Assembly (NCBI GenBank): GCA_902578845.1
Contig: CACHEM010000001.1
Location: forward strand, 1-64,000
Reading direction: 5' to 3'
Length of the DNA stretch: 64,000 bases
DNA from: an uncultured Prochlorococcus sp.
GTDB lineage: Bacteria > Cyanobacteriota > Cyanobacteriia > PCC-6307 > Cyanobiaceae
Part shown: positions 39,680 through 50,460 of the stretch, in pieces
Numbering within the stretch: position 1 is the stretch's first letter
Layout: the number at the start of each line of letters is the position of its first letter
Made by a program: the position numbers and the translations under genes
Notes under the pieces: model-generated
Seen by the model: only the letters and a program-made list of their open reading frames with translations
Database searches by the model: none
What the model was told of the DNA's origin: nothing

Positions 39680-40802
39680 TTATTCAATAGATTCGTTAGA
39701 AGAAATATTCATGCGTAATAATTCATGAATAAATGGTTCAAGTCCACCATCTAAAACACAATCTAAGTCGTTAGTCTCCTGCATAGTTCTGAGATCTTTT
39801 ACCATTTGATAGGGATGGAAAACATAATTTCTTATTTGATTGCCCCAGGCAGCTTCCACAATATCACCTTTAATATCAGCAACTTCTGCAGCTCGTTGTT
39901 CTTTAGCAATCACTAGTAGTTTAGACTTAAGAAGTAACATAGCTTTTTCTTTATTTTGTAATTGAGATCTTTCTTGGGTACATCTTACTGAAATCCCTGA
40001 AGGCAAATGAACAATTCTCACCGCTGTTTCTACTTTATTAACATTTTGACCTCCAGCCCCACCGGATCTACTTGTAGTAATTTCTAAATCTTTTTCAGGT
40101 ATATCAAGTGAAATATTATCATCTAATTTTGGCATAACCTCAACCCCGGCAAAGCTGGTTTGTCTTTTACCATTAGCATTGAAAGGAGAAATTCTTACTA
40201 ATCTATGAGTTCCTTTTTCATGTTGTAGGTATCCGTATGCATATTTTCCATCAATTTCAAACGTTACACTCTTAATACCTGCTTCCTCTCCTTGAGATAA
40301 TTCATTAATGACAAGGCTCATTTGATTATTATCGGCCCATCTTGAATACATTCTCAATAAGATCTCTACCCAATCCTGCGCATCTGTTCCACCCGCACCT
40401 GCATTAATAGAAACTACTGCTCCCTCCTTATCATATTCACCACATAACAATCTTTCAAATTCCCATTTATCTAAATTCTCTCTTAGTTTCTTTAGGCCCT
40501 GCTTGGATTCCAAAATCATTTCCTCTTCTGGTTCTAAAGAATAAAGCTCAAGAGAGGCATTAGCATCAGAAATAAAAGTTTTCCATTTATCCAACAATTC
40601 GAGTTGAGCCTTAACATCATCAAGGATTAACATATGTTTTTTCGCTTCTTCTTGATTCTCCCAAAATTCAGGCTGAGAAGAAATTTGCTCTAACTCTCTC
40701 CTTTTCGCTTTTAATCTTGGAACGTCAAAGACAATCCTGAGCATTACCCAGGCGCTCTGTTAGTTCCGAAAGATCTTTTTTGAAATCTGTAATATCTATC
40801 AA
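39680..40802 (-). CDS. prfB: Peptide chain release factor 2, expressed through programmed +1 frameshift
   Basis: Recognises UGA and UAA stops. The gene is split between two frames. A short frame starts at TTG 40802 ([19 protein letters not shown]...), runs 25 codons and ends at CTT TGA (TGA at 40727-40725). Skipping T 40727 continues into GAC GTT CCA, giving [14 protein letters not shown] and the rest of RF2, so the product is about 373 residues (join 40802-40728 and 40726-39680). The main frame contains the stop-recognition tripeptide in RISPFNANG and the peptidyl-hydrolysis motif [10 protein letters not shown]. An ATG at 40744 opens the second frame but gives an unlikely N-terminus. Confidence 0.95.
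40725..40738 (-). promoter_or_regulatory. prfB +1 frameshift site (CTT TGA C with upstream AGGA)
   Basis: On the minus strand CTT (40730-40728) is followed by TGA (40727-40725) and then C. This is the classic RF2 slippage site, where slow termination at UGA lets the ribosome slip forward one base. AGGA at 40738-40735, four bases before CTT, resembles the internal Shine-Dalgarno that stimulates slippage in Escherichia coli. It implies autoregulation by RF2 level. Confidence 0.92.
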
Positions 40803-40878
40803 AATAGAATTTAATCGTTATTTATAATCTAACAGGCACTTTTGTTTAATAGTATAAACTAAGTATTATTTTAAAAAA

Positions 40879-41133
40879 ATGTCCAAAGTTGAAATTTATA
40901 CTTGGCAATATTGCCCATTCTGTATTCGAGCAAAATCCCTACTCAAGAAAAAAAATATAAATTTTACGGAATATAAGATTGATGGTGATGAAGATGCAAG
41001 AGCATTGATGACTGAAAGAGCTGATGGAAGAAGAACTTTACCACAAATATTCATAGGTAACGAGGGTATTGGAGGCTGCGATGATCTCTACACATTAGAA
41101 AATGAAAATAAATTAGACGCATTATTAGGCTAG
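40879..41133 (+). CDS. grxC: Glutaredoxin (dithiol)
   Basis: An 84-residue thioredoxin-fold glutaredoxin that uses glutathione to reduce disulfides. The active site is [11 protein letters not shown] (residues 9-19), a CPFC dithiol centre. RTLPQIFIG supplies the cis-proline and [10 protein letters not shown] the glutathione-binding end. It is directly upstream (5 bases) of glutathione synthetase, so the pair forms a glutathione module. It is divergent from prfB. Confidence 0.95.
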   Translation: MSKVEIYTWQYCPFCIRAKSLLKKKNINFTEYKIDGDEDARALMTERADGRRTLPQIFIGNEGIGGCDDLYTLENENKLDALLG

Positions 41134-41138
41134 ATCTT

Positions 41139-42062
41139 ATGAAATTTCTATTCGTAATAGATCCAATAAAAAATATAAACCCCTTAAAAGATTCATCTGC
41201 TGCATTAATGCAAGCATCATCCAAAAAAAATATTGATATCTGGAGTTGTACTCCTCAAGACCTTGAAGCTAGAGGTGATGAAGTATGGGCTTCTTCCGTA
41301 AAAGTTGAAGTCAATCCGTGGATTTCTTTAAAAGAGAATGATTGCATCCCTCTCGCCGAATTTAATTGCATTTGGATGAGAAAAGATCCTCCTGTAAATG
41401 AGGCTTATTTGTATGCAACACATCTTTTAGAAGTTGCCGAAAGAAAAGGAGTAAAAGTAATTAACAAACCTTCATCATTAAGAGCATGGAATGAAAAGTT
41501 AGGCGCTTTGAGATACAGCCACTTAATGGCACCTACAATAGTTGCGAGTAAGGTAAAAGATCTTATTAATTTTGCAAATATAAATAATGAAGTAGTCATA
41601 AAACCTTTAGGAGGAAAAGGTGGTCAGGGTGTTATAAGGATAAATAAAAATTCTCCAGGAATTAAATCAATCATTGAATTAATCACTTCTCAAGAAGAAT
41701 TACCCGTTATGATGCAAAAATTTATTCCTGAAGTCATAGATGGTGATAAAAGAATAATTATCGTAAATGGTGAAGCAATTGGATCTATAAATAGGATTCC
41801 TCAAGGAGGGGATTTTAGGAGTAATTTAGCGATGGGAGGGAAAGCTGAACCAACATTATTAACAGAAAAAGAAAAAAGTATCTGCTCAGAATTATCTCAA
41901 CACTTCAAAGATGAAGGTTTATTTTTTGTAGGTATTGATGTAATAAATGGAATGCTGAGCGAGATTAATGTTACCAGTCCAACAGGTTTAAGAGAAATAG
42001 AAAATTTATCCAATAAGAATGTTTCAGTGGAAGTAATTGAAAGATTAGTGGAAATTATTTAG
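41139..42062 (+). CDS. gshB: Glutathione synthetase
   Basis: Joins gamma-glutamylcysteine and glycine using ATP. The 307-residue protein has the prokaryotic GshB N-terminal domain ([34 protein letters not shown]) and an ATP-grasp domain. The latter shows [33 protein letters not shown] and [13 protein letters not shown]. It follows grxC closely and overlaps convergent menF by eight bases. gshA is not in the window. Confidence 0.97.
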   Translation: MKFLFVIDPIKNINPLKDSSAALMQASSKKNIDIWSCTPQDLEARGDEVWASSVKVEVNPWISLKENDCIPLAEFNCIWMRKDPPVNEAYLYATHLLEVAERKGVKVINKPSSLRAWNEKLGALRYSHLMAPTIVASKVKDLINFANINNEVVIKPLGGKGGQGVIRINKNSPGIKSIIELITSQEELPVMMQKFIPEVIDGDKRIIIVNGEAIGSINRIPQGGDFRSNLAMGGKAEPTLLTEKEKSICSELSQHFKDEGLFFVGIDVINGMLSEINVTSPTGLREIENLSNKNVSVEVIERLVEII

Positions 42063-43467
42063 GATTTTTAGCGAAAAATATTTGTTTTACTATAGACTCA
42101 AATTTTAATTTAATCTCATCTATTTCTTTATCTAAAACTGAACCTGAAACAATACCTGAACCGGCAGTAAATTCAATATTTTCTTCAATATATCTTGCGC
42201 CTCTTATGGCTAAAAGAAATGATGCATTTCCTGATGCATCAACCCAACCCATTGGAGAAGCATAATTTCCTCTAGGAAAAGACTCAAGAGTATTTATCCA
42301 ATCCAATGCTGCATTTTTTGGGTATCCACAAACAGCCGGAGATGGGTGTAAATTTTTAAGTAATTCAAAAGGACATATATTTTCAACTTTCGAGAAAATG
42401 AGTGTTTGCAAATGAGAAATATCTCCAAATGAATTTACCCTGATATCACTTTTTTTAAAGTTTTTTATTTTTGAAACTTCTAAACATTTAATCAAATACT
42501 GTGTTACGTAATTATGTTCCTTTAAGTCTTTAGTACTTTTTAGTAGTTTCTGAAAATTTGAATTAGTAGAGATAGTTCCAGCGAGAGCTTCCAAAGTTAA
42601 ATTAGGTTTAGTAAAAGAAAATAATTTTTCTGGAGATGCTCCAAACAAAATATCCTTACTATTTCTTTTCCAAACGTATCTGCATGTATTTGAATGATTC
42701 TTTTTTAATCTTTTTAAAATTTCTACTAAATCTAATTTATTTTTAAATTTTATTTTAACCCTACTCGCTAAAACTATCTTTTCGAGAATACCTTTTTCTA
42801 CTAATTGAATTCCTTTATTTACTACTTTTTTCAAATTTGTATTAGAAGTTTCTAAGGAGTGCAAGAAATCATCAATAATAGGAACATCAAAACTAGTTTT
42901 TAAGGCAGATGATTTTATTAATTCTGGCTCAGAATTAATAACTTGATTTCTAATTGTCCATATTTCTTCAATTAATGTTCTTAATGATGATTTACCTTCA
43001 ACATGACCATTGATTCTTAACCAGCAATTCTTATCACTTTTAGTAATTAATATTTTTGGCAAGATGGCTTCCAAACTAGGGATATCTGAAGGTAAATTCT
43101 TATTATTCAAATTTTCAGAGAAAGAAAATAGATAAATTATTTTTGAAAGTGCAGAATTATGCGATTCATTAGTTAAGTTAATTAAATTTTTAAAATTCTC
43201 AGAATTAAACTCTTTTGCTACCTCAAATCTTTTTGGACCGTCCAGAGTAACATATTTACACTTCTCGAAAGCTATATATGAAATGCCATCAGATTCCTCC
43301 CAAAATGAAGAAAAAGGATATTTATTTATTAACAATTCATAAACTTGAAATAAATCAATACAAGGAATCTCAATACAAATACTTACTAATCCAGAATTTT
43401 CAACTTTCTTATCGAAAGAGGAAAATACATCTTTTAAAAAATCTGTTAAGTTTAAATCATTTTTCAT
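42055..43467 (-). CDS. menF: Isochorismate synthase
   Basis: Converts chorismate to isochorismate, the first committed step to phylloquinone, the photosystem I quinone. The 470-residue chorismate-binding enzyme has [13 protein letters not shown], the catalytic-domain motifs [10 protein letters not shown] and [11 protein letters not shown], and [16 protein letters not shown] with [14 protein letters not shown]. Extra N-terminal residues (about 1-180) are weakly conserved. It is divergent from menA (101-base gap), so one intergenic region may control both arms of the men cluster. Confidence 0.93.
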   Translation of the reverse strand: MKNDLNLTDFLKDVFSSFDKKVENSGLVSICIEIPCIDLFQVYELLINKYPFSSFWEESDGISYIAFEKCKYVTLDGPKRFEVAKEFNSENFKNLINLTNESHNSALSKIIYLFSFSENLNNKNLPSDIPSLEAILPKILITKSDKNCWLRINGHVEGKSSLRTLIEEIWTIRNQVINSEPELIKSSALKTSFDVPIIDDFLHSLETSNTNLKKVVNKGIQLVEKGILEKIVLASRVKIKFKNKLDLVEILKRLKKNHSNTCRYVWKRNSKDILFGASPEKLFSFTKPNLTLEALAGTISTNSNFQKLLKSTKDLKEHNYVTQYLIKCLEVSKIKNFKKSDIRVNSFGDISHLQTLIFSKVENICPFELLKNLHPSPAVCGYPKNAALDWINTLESFPRGNYASPMGWVDASGNASFLLAIRGARYIEENIEFTAGSGIVSGSVLDKEIDEIKLKFESIVKQIFFAKNPK

Positions 43468-43568
43468 TACTTATTGAAAATAACTAAAAATCATGCAATA
43501 AAGTAAAAAATGTAACTCAATTTATAAACTACATTTAATAATTATCTAATTTTGTGTGTTAATTAAAA

Positions 43569-44486
43569 ATGGAAGAAGATAAAAAAAAATTATGGAAACA
43601 AGCAATAAAATGGCCTCTTTATTCTGTTGCAATACTTCCAGTTTTAATAACAGGGGCTTATTTGCTCAATCAATATGAAATGGTAAAAATTTTTAATATG
43701 ATTGCATTTACTTTAGCTGCAATTTTGATATTACTTTGGGAAAATCTAACTAATGATTTATTCGACGCAGAAACAGGAATCGATGAATTTAAATTCCATT
43801 CAATTGTAAATCTTGTAAAAAATAAAAAAATAATTTCATTTATTGCATATACATCTTTAGTTATTGGTTTATTAATAATTTCAATTATTTCAGTATCAAC
43901 AAGTATAAATATTTTGATTTTGGTGGCAGCTTGCTGCTTCTTAGGATATTTATATCAAGGTCCTCCTTTTAGATTTGGCTATAAAGGTTTAGGAGAACCA
44001 TTATGCTGGCTTGCATTTGGACCTTTTGCTTACTCTGCAGTCTTAATTGCGTTAAATCCGTCAAATATTTTCTTTGAAGATATTCCATGGAAAGTTTCTT
44101 TATTACTTGGTTCAGGACCTTCCTTAGCAACAACTCTCGTATTATTTTGTTCTCATTTTCATCAAATTTCTGAAGATAAAAAGCATGGGAAAAATTCACC
44201 TTTAGTTCGCTTAGGGGCAAAAAAAGGTTCTCAATTTGTGCCTTGGATAATTTTTACAATATATATTTTTCAACTTTTCACTATAGTTAATGGATTTATT
44301 CCAGTGTTTTGTATCCTTTATTTGATTAGTTTCCCTCAAGCAATAAGACTAATAAATTTATTAAGATCTTCATATAAAAACCCTAGTGCAATAAAAAATT
44401 GTAAATTCATCGCAATAAAATTTCAAACTCTTAATGGAGTTGGCTTAATCACAGGATTAATATTTAATTACGTGCTTAATAAATGA
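43569..44486 (+). CDS. menA: 1,4-dihydroxy-2-naphthoate phytyltransferase (MenA)
   Basis: UbiA-family integral membrane prenyltransferase adding the phytyl tail to DHNA. 305 residues with about eight or nine helices. The first aspartate-rich motif is in NLTNDLFDAETGID (about 56-70). The second half has GYLYQGPPFRFGYKGLGE and a second Mg-binding region near HQISEDKKHGKNSP. It overlaps menC by four bases (ATGA) and is followed by menE, so the three are probably one operon. Confidence 0.94.
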   Translation: MEEDKKKLWKQAIKWPLYSVAILPVLITGAYLLNQYEMVKIFNMIAFTLAAILILLWENLTNDLFDAETGIDEFKFHSIVNLVKNKKIISFIAYTSLVIGLLIISIISVSTSINILILVAACCFLGYLYQGPPFRFGYKGLGEPLCWLAFGPFAYSAVLIALNPSNIFFEDIPWKVSLLLGSGPSLATTLVLFCSHFHQISEDKKHGKNSPLVRLGAKKGSQFVPWIIFTIYIFQLFTIVNGFIPVFCILYLISFPQAIRLINLLRSSYKNPSAIKNCKFIAIKFQTLNGVGLITGLIFNYVLNK

Positions 44487-45448
44487 ACTTAATATTTGAA
44501 AAAAAATCTTATAGCTTTAAGTTATCCGCCAAAATAGAAAATTCTAAAACCACTTACCATACAAAATCGGGTTGGATAATTAAATTAACCAGTAATGATA
44601 AAAAAATTGGGTTTGGAGAAGTTTCGCCGCTTCATAAAGAAGACTTAAAAAAGTGTGCGAAACAACTGGATATGATCCCTTCATATTTAGAAGTATTTAA
44701 TTTATCTGAGCAAATAAATATTTTTCACCCATGCATTCAATCTGCAATAAATTCAGCATTAGCCGAAATAAATGGAAAAATAATGTTTAAAGAAAACTAC
44801 CACTTTGATGAAATTGATAAAACAGCGATATTGTTAAATCATGAAAATGTAGTTTCAGATCTAAATGAAATTAAAAAAAGACAATCTGATATTGGAAAAT
44901 CATTAACCATAAAATGGAAAGTAGCATTAAAAAATAATCATAAGGAAGAAGCAATTTTAGAAGAAATTTTAAGCCAAATAGGCAATAATATTAAGTTAAG
45001 AATAGATGCTAATGGTTCTTGGGGAAGAGAGATAGCTAATAGATGGGCTGATATTCTGAAAGATAACAAAAATGTAGATTGGTTAGAACAACCTCTCTGT
45101 GTTGATGATATTGATGGACTGACAGAACTCAACAAAAAAATACCTATAGCCTTAGACGAATCACTTTTAAAATTTCCAAATTTGATTCATGAGTGGAAAG
45201 GTTGGCAAATTAGAAGGCCTTCTCAAGAAAATAATCCAGTCAAGCTTTTAAGAGAATTAGAAAATAAAAAAGCTTTAATATCTATAAGTACCTCATTTGA
45301 AACTGGTATAGGGAAGAGATGGCTTTATCATTTGTCGTCTCTACAATTACAAGGACCAACTCCAAAAGTTCCTGGTTTAGCAATGAATAAATTACCTAAT
45401 TCTTTTCTATTTTTAAATGAAGCAAAAAAGATATGGGATCATCTATGA
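44483..45448 (+). CDS. menC: o-Succinylbenzoate synthase (MenC), with altered catalytic lysine
   Basis: Enolase-superfamily dehydratase making o-succinylbenzoate. The first catalytic lysine pair is K144-W-K146 (LTIKWK). Metal ligands are D175 (RIDANGSW), E202 (WLEQPL) and D225 (IALDESL). The second active-site lysine, normally in an I-K-P-T strand, aligns with R245 (QIRRPS), a Lys-to-Arg change. Length 321 and position between menA and menE support the assignment, since divergent MenC proteins are hard to name by sequence alone. Overlaps both neighbours (4 and 16 bases). Confidence 0.9.
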   Translation: MNLIFEKKSYSFKLSAKIENSKTTYHTKSGWIIKLTSNDKKIGFGEVSPLHKEDLKKCAKQLDMIPSYLEVFNLSEQINIFHPCIQSAINSALAEINGKIMFKENYHFDEIDKTAILLNHENVVSDLNEIKKRQSDIGKSLTIKWKVALKNNHKEEAILEEILSQIGNNIKLRIDANGSWGREIANRWADILKDNKNVDWLEQPLCVDDIDGLTELNKKIPIALDESLLKFPNLIHEWKGWQIRRPSQENNPVKLLRELENKKALISISTSFETGIGKRWLYHLSSLQLQGPTPKVPGLAMNKLPNSFLFLNEAKKIWDHL

Positions 45449-46647
45449 AAAATAAAATTCATACTATTGAAGTTGAAAATAACGAAACTCAATCTGTAGA
45501 GAAAATTATTGAAAAAATTAGAGAGAATAAAATTATTTATTTAAAAAACAAATTTTATGAAGACAAAGATTTATTAGATTCAATTACTGAAAATGGGCCA
45601 GCAATTATCTTAAACAGTAGTGGTAGTTCTGGAAAACCGAGAAAATGTTTTCACCATTTAGATAATCTTAAATTATCTGCAGCCACATCAGGTCAATGGC
45701 TAATAGAGCAAGGATTTGAATTGCAAAACTGCTTAATTTTAAATACTTTACCCCTGAACCATATAAGTGGATTAATGCCAATTTTTAGAAGTCAATCTTG
45801 GGGATGTGCTTGTATTAATATTTCTCCGAATTTATTAAAAAAAACTCGAGAACTTTTACTTTTCACAATTAAATCTAAAAAAAACAAAAAACACTTGATT
45901 ACGTCATTAGTACCTACCCAATTAAAAAGACTTTTAGCTCAAGAAGATGGAATTAGTTGGCTGAAAATTTTTGATCTAATTTGGGTAGGTGGAGCTTCAA
46001 TTTCAGACGAAACTGCAAAAAAATGTATAAAAGAAAAAATAAAATTAGCACCTTGTTACGGCTCAACTGAGACAGCGGCAATGGTTACGAGTTTAAAACC
46101 AAAAGAATTTTTAATGGGTTTAAAAAATGTTGGAGAAATACTACCTGATACAAAAATAAGAATTAATGCGAAAGGATTAATCGAGATAAAATCAGCCAGA
46201 ATTGGAATCGAAATAATAGACTCTTCAAAAACGGAAAATTTCAAAAATAAAAATGGGTGGTGGCAAACCTGTGATTTAGGTGAAATTAATCAGATCAATA
46301 ATTCTTTATATTTAACCTTTCTTGGAAGAAGTGATAACGCTTTTAATTCAGGAGGAGAAATCGTTTTTCCAAAAGTAATTGAATCTCGATTAAATGATTT
46401 TATTATGAAAGAAAATATCCCAATTAATAAATTCAATATTTCAAAAGTATCGGACAAATTATGGGGAAATAAAATTAAAATAATTGTTGAATATAAAGAA
46501 CATACAAATCATGAAAATATTGAAAATTCATTAAATTTATTAAAAAAATTTTCTCAAAGTTGGCCTAAACATGAAAAACCTGAAAAGTGGATTGTTAAAA
46601 ATAAAAAAACCAGTATAGAAAAAATAAACTATAAATTTAAAAAATAA
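45433..46647 (+). CDS. menE: o-Succinylbenzoate-CoA ligase (MenE)
   Basis: AMP-forming acyl-CoA synthetase activating o-succinylbenzoate. 404 residues, shorter than many ANL enzymes. Motifs are ILNSSGSSGKPRKCFH (P-loop-like A3), LPLNHISGLM, CYGSTETAAMVT (A5) and WWQTCDLGEI with FLGRSDNAFNSGGE (A7/A8). The C-terminal domain ends KWIVKNKKTSIEKINYK with the usual lysine. ATG at 45433 overlaps menC; a second ATG at 45445 is also possible. Convergent with the thioesterase gene. Confidence 0.92.
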   Translation: MGSSMKNKIHTIEVENNETQSVEKIIEKIRENKIIYLKNKFYEDKDLLDSITENGPAIILNSSGSSGKPRKCFHHLDNLKLSAATSGQWLIEQGFELQNCLILNTLPLNHISGLMPIFRSQSWGCACINISPNLLKKTRELLLFTIKSKKNKKHLITSLVPTQLKRLLAQEDGISWLKIFDLIWVGGASISDETAKKCIKEKIKLAPCYGSTETAAMVTSLKPKEFLMGLKNVGEILPDTKIRINAKGLIEIKSARIGIEIIDSSKTENFKNKNGWWQTCDLGEINQINNSLYLTFLGRSDNAFNSGGEIVFPKVIESRLNDFIMKENIPINKFNISKVSDKLWGNKIKIIVEYKEHTNHENIENSLNLLKKFSQSWPKHEKPEKWIVKNKKTSIEKINYKFKK

Positions 46648-46650
46648 TAA

Positions 46651-47103
<453 letters not shown>

Positions 47104-47112
47104 TTAAAGAAA

Positions 47113-48300
47113 TTATCTATCAACAGATCCCATGATGACATCTATTGAACCAAGGATTGCCATAATATCAGCGATTTTGGCACCTTTAAGAATATGAGGC
47201 AATATTTGCAGATTATTTAAATCAGCTGCTCTGATTTTAAATCTCCATGGAGTAACTTCATTATTTCCTTGAATAAATACACCTATTTCTCCTTTTCCGG
47301 ACTCTAATCTTGTATATAATTCTCCGTTAGGAATTTTAAAAGTTGGAGCAACCTTCTTAGCTACATATTGATAGTCGATACCAAATATTTCACTTTTCTT
47401 ATCTTCAGTCGCCATTCTTTGAGCTTCTAAATTTTCTGTTGGACCTCCTGGAATCATTTTGCAGGCTTGGCGAATGATGCTTAGTGATTGTCTCATCTCT
47501 TCAACTCTTACTCTATATCTCGCATAACAATCTCCTTCTTTTTCTGAAGCAATCTTCCAATCAAAATCGTCATAGCATTCATAACTATCGACTTTCCTTA
47601 AATCCCAGGAAACTCCAGAAGCTCTAAGCATTGGCCCAGACAAAGACCAATTAATTGCCTGATCTCTTTGTATTGTTCCAAGACCTTCAATTCTCTTTTT
47701 AAAAATTGGATTATTTGTAATTAATTTTTCGTATTCATCAATCTTGGGACCAAACCAATCACAAAAGTCGATACATTTTTCTAACCATCCGTATGGAAGA
47801 TCACATGCGACACCACCTATCCTAAAGAAATTGTTATTTATCAGCCTCTGTCCAGTAGCAGCTTCCCAAAGATCATAAATCATTTCTCTTTCTCTAAAAA
47901 TATAGAAAAATGGAGTTTGAGCTCCCACGTCTGCTAAAAAGGGACCTAGCCATAAAAGATGATTAGCAATACGATTGAGTTCCAGCATTAGAACTCTGAT
48001 GTAACTAGCTCTTTTAGGAACTGGAATATTTGCTAATCTTTCAGGAGCATTTACTACAATAGCTTCATAAAACATTCCTGCTGCATAATCCATTCTGCTT
48101 ACATAAGGGACATACATTACATTTGTCCTATTTTCAGCTATCTTTTCCATCCCTCTATGTAAATATCCAATAACCGGTTCACAATCAATGACATTCTCAC
48201 CATCAAGAGTTACAACTAACCTTAAAACACCATGCATTGAGGGATGGTGAGGGCCAAAATTGACCACCATTGGTTCTGTTCTAGTCTCTAACTGAGCCAT
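47113..48300 (-). CDS. ndhH: NDH-1 subunit H (NdhH, 49 kDa-type)
   Basis: Peripheral-arm subunit of thylakoid NDH-1, which oxidises ferredoxin for cyclic flow and respiration and can power CO2 uptake. 395 residues with [34 protein letters not shown], and the C-terminal [11 protein letters not shown]. Complete. It is not clustered with ndhA-I-G-E (58052-60817), the usual cyanobacterial scatter. It lies divergent from rsmH. Confidence 0.98.
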   Translation of the reverse strand: MAQLETRTEPMVVNFGPHHPSMHGVLRLVVTLDGENVIDCEPVIGYLHRGMEKIAENRTNVMYVPYVSRMDYAAGMFYEAIVVNAPERLANIPVPKRASYIRVLMLELNRIANHLLWLGPFLADVGAQTPFFYIFREREMIYDLWEAATGQRLINNNFFRIGGVACDLPYGWLEKCIDFCDWFGPKIDEYEKLITNNPIFKKRIEGLGTIQRDQAINWSLSGPMLRASGVSWDLRKVDSYECYDDFDWKIASEKEGDCYARYRVRVEEMRQSLSIIRQACKMIPGGPTENLEAQRMATEDKKSEIFGIDYQYVAKKVAPTFKIPNGELYTRLESGKGEIGVFIQGNNEVTPWRFKIRAADLNNLQILPHILKGAKIADIMAILGSIDVIMGSVDR

Positions 48301-48338
48301 TCGAAATTTAACTTCTAAACAAATCTTAGTCGAAAGTT

Positions 48339-49241
48339 ATGCAAACTGACCTATCTGATTCATCTTTTTTCAATCATAAATCAGTTATGACAGATGAGAT
48401 TATGGCCTCAATAGAGCATTACCCATTAATACATAACAACCAACTCAAAGGAATAGACGCAACTTTAGGCGGAGGAGGGCACTCTTATCATTTATTGAGA
48501 AAATATTCGGATTTAAATATAATTGGACTTGATCAAGATCCATTCGCGAGAAAGTCAGCATCAAAAAAACTTGATGTATTTAAACATAGGATTGATATAA
48601 GGGCTTCAAATTTTTCGGATTTTGTACCAAAAGAAAAAGTTTCTTTTGTGATTGCAGATCTTGGAGTCAATAGTAACCAAATTGATGACCCTAAAAGAGG
48701 ATTTAGTTTCCAAAAAGATGGTCCACTTGATATGCGCATGAATCCTTTTCTTGAAGTTGATGCAGAGAAATTAATTGAGGCTTTAAATGAAAAAGATCTA
48801 GCTAACCTAATTTATAAATACGGAGAGGAGAGATTATCGAGAAAGATTGCTAGGAAAATAAAATTAGATTTAAAAGAAAATGGGAAATATTCTGGAACAA
48901 AAGAGTTAGCTTATTCTATTGCAGGCTGCTTCCCACCAAAACAAAGATATAAAAAAATACATCCAGCAACAAGAACATTTCAAGCACTAAGAATTGCTGT
49001 TAATAAAGAAATTGAAGCATTAGAAAAATTTTTGCAAGTTGTCCCTGAATGGCTCTTGCCAGGGGGTATTATTTCTATTATTAGTTTTCATTCCCTTGAG
49101 GATAGGTTAGTTAAAAGTTATTTTAAGAATGATCAAAGAATAAAAAACCTGACAAAAAAGCCAATAACTCCTTCCGAACAAGAAGTTGAACTTAATAAAA
49201 GAGCTAGAAGTGGAAAATTAAGAATTGCTCAATTAAATTAA
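48339..49241 (+). CDS. rsmH: 16S rRNA (cytosine-1402-N4)-methyltransferase RsmH
   Basis: SAM-dependent methyltransferase acting on C1402 in the 30S P-site. 300 residues. It shows FFNHKSVMTDEIM, the SAM-binding GIDATLGGGGHSYHLL, LGLDQDP-like (here IGLDQDPFA), DLGVNSNQID, FQKDGPLDMRM and SFHSLEDRLVKSYF. Formerly mraW. It is not linked to a dcw cell-division cluster here, though murG is also in the window. Convergent with the cysteine desulfurase gene. Confidence 0.97.
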   Translation: MQTDLSDSSFFNHKSVMTDEIMASIEHYPLIHNNQLKGIDATLGGGGHSYHLLRKYSDLNIIGLDQDPFARKSASKKLDVFKHRIDIRASNFSDFVPKEKVSFVIADLGVNSNQIDDPKRGFSFQKDGPLDMRMNPFLEVDAEKLIEALNEKDLANLIYKYGEERLSRKIARKIKLDLKENGKYSGTKELAYSIAGCFPPKQRYKKIHPATRTFQALRIAVNKEIEALEKFLQVVPEWLLPGGIISIISFHSLEDRLVKSYFKNDQRIKNLTKKPITPSEQEVELNKRARSGKLRIAQLN

Positions 49242-49254
49242 AAGCCAATAATTT

Positions 49255-50400
49255 CTATCGTAATGATCTGATCGTATTTGTAAGAATATGAATTGCTTGT
49301 TTTATATCTTTTAAATTAGTACTTAATCCAATACTTAACCTTATTGAAGATTCTGCTTCTTTTAGAGATCTACCTAAGGCTAGTAAAACATGAGATGGTT
49401 CACCATTACTACATGCAGATCCAGTAGAACAAATTATTTTAGATTTTAAAAGTTTATGAAACTTTGCTCCGTTTAAATCCAATACAGTCAAATTTAAATT
49501 GTGAGGTAATCTTTTTTCTATTGAGCCATTAATTAATAAACCAGAATTATTTTTTAACAACCCCTCTAAAAGGTTATTTCTATAAAAAAGTAATTTCTCA
49601 GCATTATTTTTTTGATTAAGAACTGCTATCTCTATTGCTTTAGCAAAGCCAACTACTAAAGGAAGAGGTAATGTGCCAGATCTAAGACCATATTCCTGAC
49701 CTCCTCCAACAATTAAAGGCTCAAGATTAATTTCTTCATCAATCAAAAGAAGTCCTATCCCTTTAGGACCATATATTTTGTGAGAACTCATCGTTATCAT
49801 GTTTACATCTAATAAAAGATTGTCTAACGCCATATAACCTAAACATTGTGCGAAATCAGAGTGAAATGTTATTCCTCTCGATTTACATGTCTTTGAAATA
49901 TTTTCTATGGGCTGAATAACTCCTATTTCGTTATTTGCCAGCATGACACTAACCAGAAATGTATCTTCTCTTATATATTTTTTGAATTGTTCTTCTGAAA
50001 TTAAGCCATCTTTCTCAGGATTAATTTCTGTAACCATAAATCCCTCTTTTTTTAGTTGGTTTAAGGGCTCCAAAACAGCTTTATGCTCCGTTTTTAAGGT
50101 AATAATATGTCCATAGTTTCCTGTTTTTTTATAGAAATTTCTAGCAAAACCTAATAAGGCTAAGTTATTAGATTCAGTTGCCCCACTTGTAAAAATAACT
50201 TTTTTATTCTTAAGAAATAAACTTTTTTCTATTTTTTCTCTTGAGGCTTCCAATATAGCGCTTGCGTTAATCCCCGCCAAATTAGATTTGCTTGCAGGGT
50301 TAGAAAATATCTCACTCCAAAAAGGTTTCATAGAATCAACGACACCTTTAGAGCAAGGAGTCGAAGATTGATAGTCTAGTAGTATGGGAGTTGATAGCAT
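49255..50400 (-). CDS. Cysteine desulfurase (IscS/NifS class)
   Basis: PLP enzyme taking sulfur from cysteine for Fe-S clusters or tRNA thiolation. 381 residues with LLDYQSSTPC at the start, VIFTSGATESNNLALLG, the Schiff-base lysine in MSSHKIYGPKGIG, EYGLRSGTLPLP, and the sulfur-carrying cysteine in CSTGSACSNGEPSHVL near the C-terminus. The long cysteine loop places it in class I (IscS/NifS) rather than SufS. No other isc genes are adjacent. Divergent from the response-regulator gene. Confidence 0.92.
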   Translation of the reverse strand: MLSTPILLDYQSSTPCSKGVVDSMKPFWSEIFSNPASKSNLAGINASAILEASREKIEKSLFLKNKKVIFTSGATESNNLALLGFARNFYKKTGNYGHIITLKTEHKAVLEPLNQLKKEGFMVTEINPEKDGLISEEQFKKYIREDTFLVSVMLANNEIGVIQPIENISKTCKSRGITFHSDFAQCLGYMALDNLLLDVNMITMSSHKIYGPKGIGLLLIDEEINLEPLIVGGGQEYGLRSGTLPLPLVVGFAKAIEIAVLNQKNNAEKLLFYRNNLLEGLLKNNSGLLINGSIEKRLPHNLNLTVLDLNGAKFHKLLKSKIICSTGSACSNGEPSHVLLALGRSLKEAESSIRLSIGLSTNLKDIKQAIHILTNTIRSLR

Positions 50401-50460
50401 TATGTTTAGTATATAAAATTCTGTTTATTACTAGAAAATCAAAATTAAAAAATTAAAAAA

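Noticed and set aside
40744..40746. ATG 40744 as prfB start
   Set aside because: Gives MLRIVF before the RF2 sequence and ignores the conserved upstream half and the CTT TGA C frameshift site.
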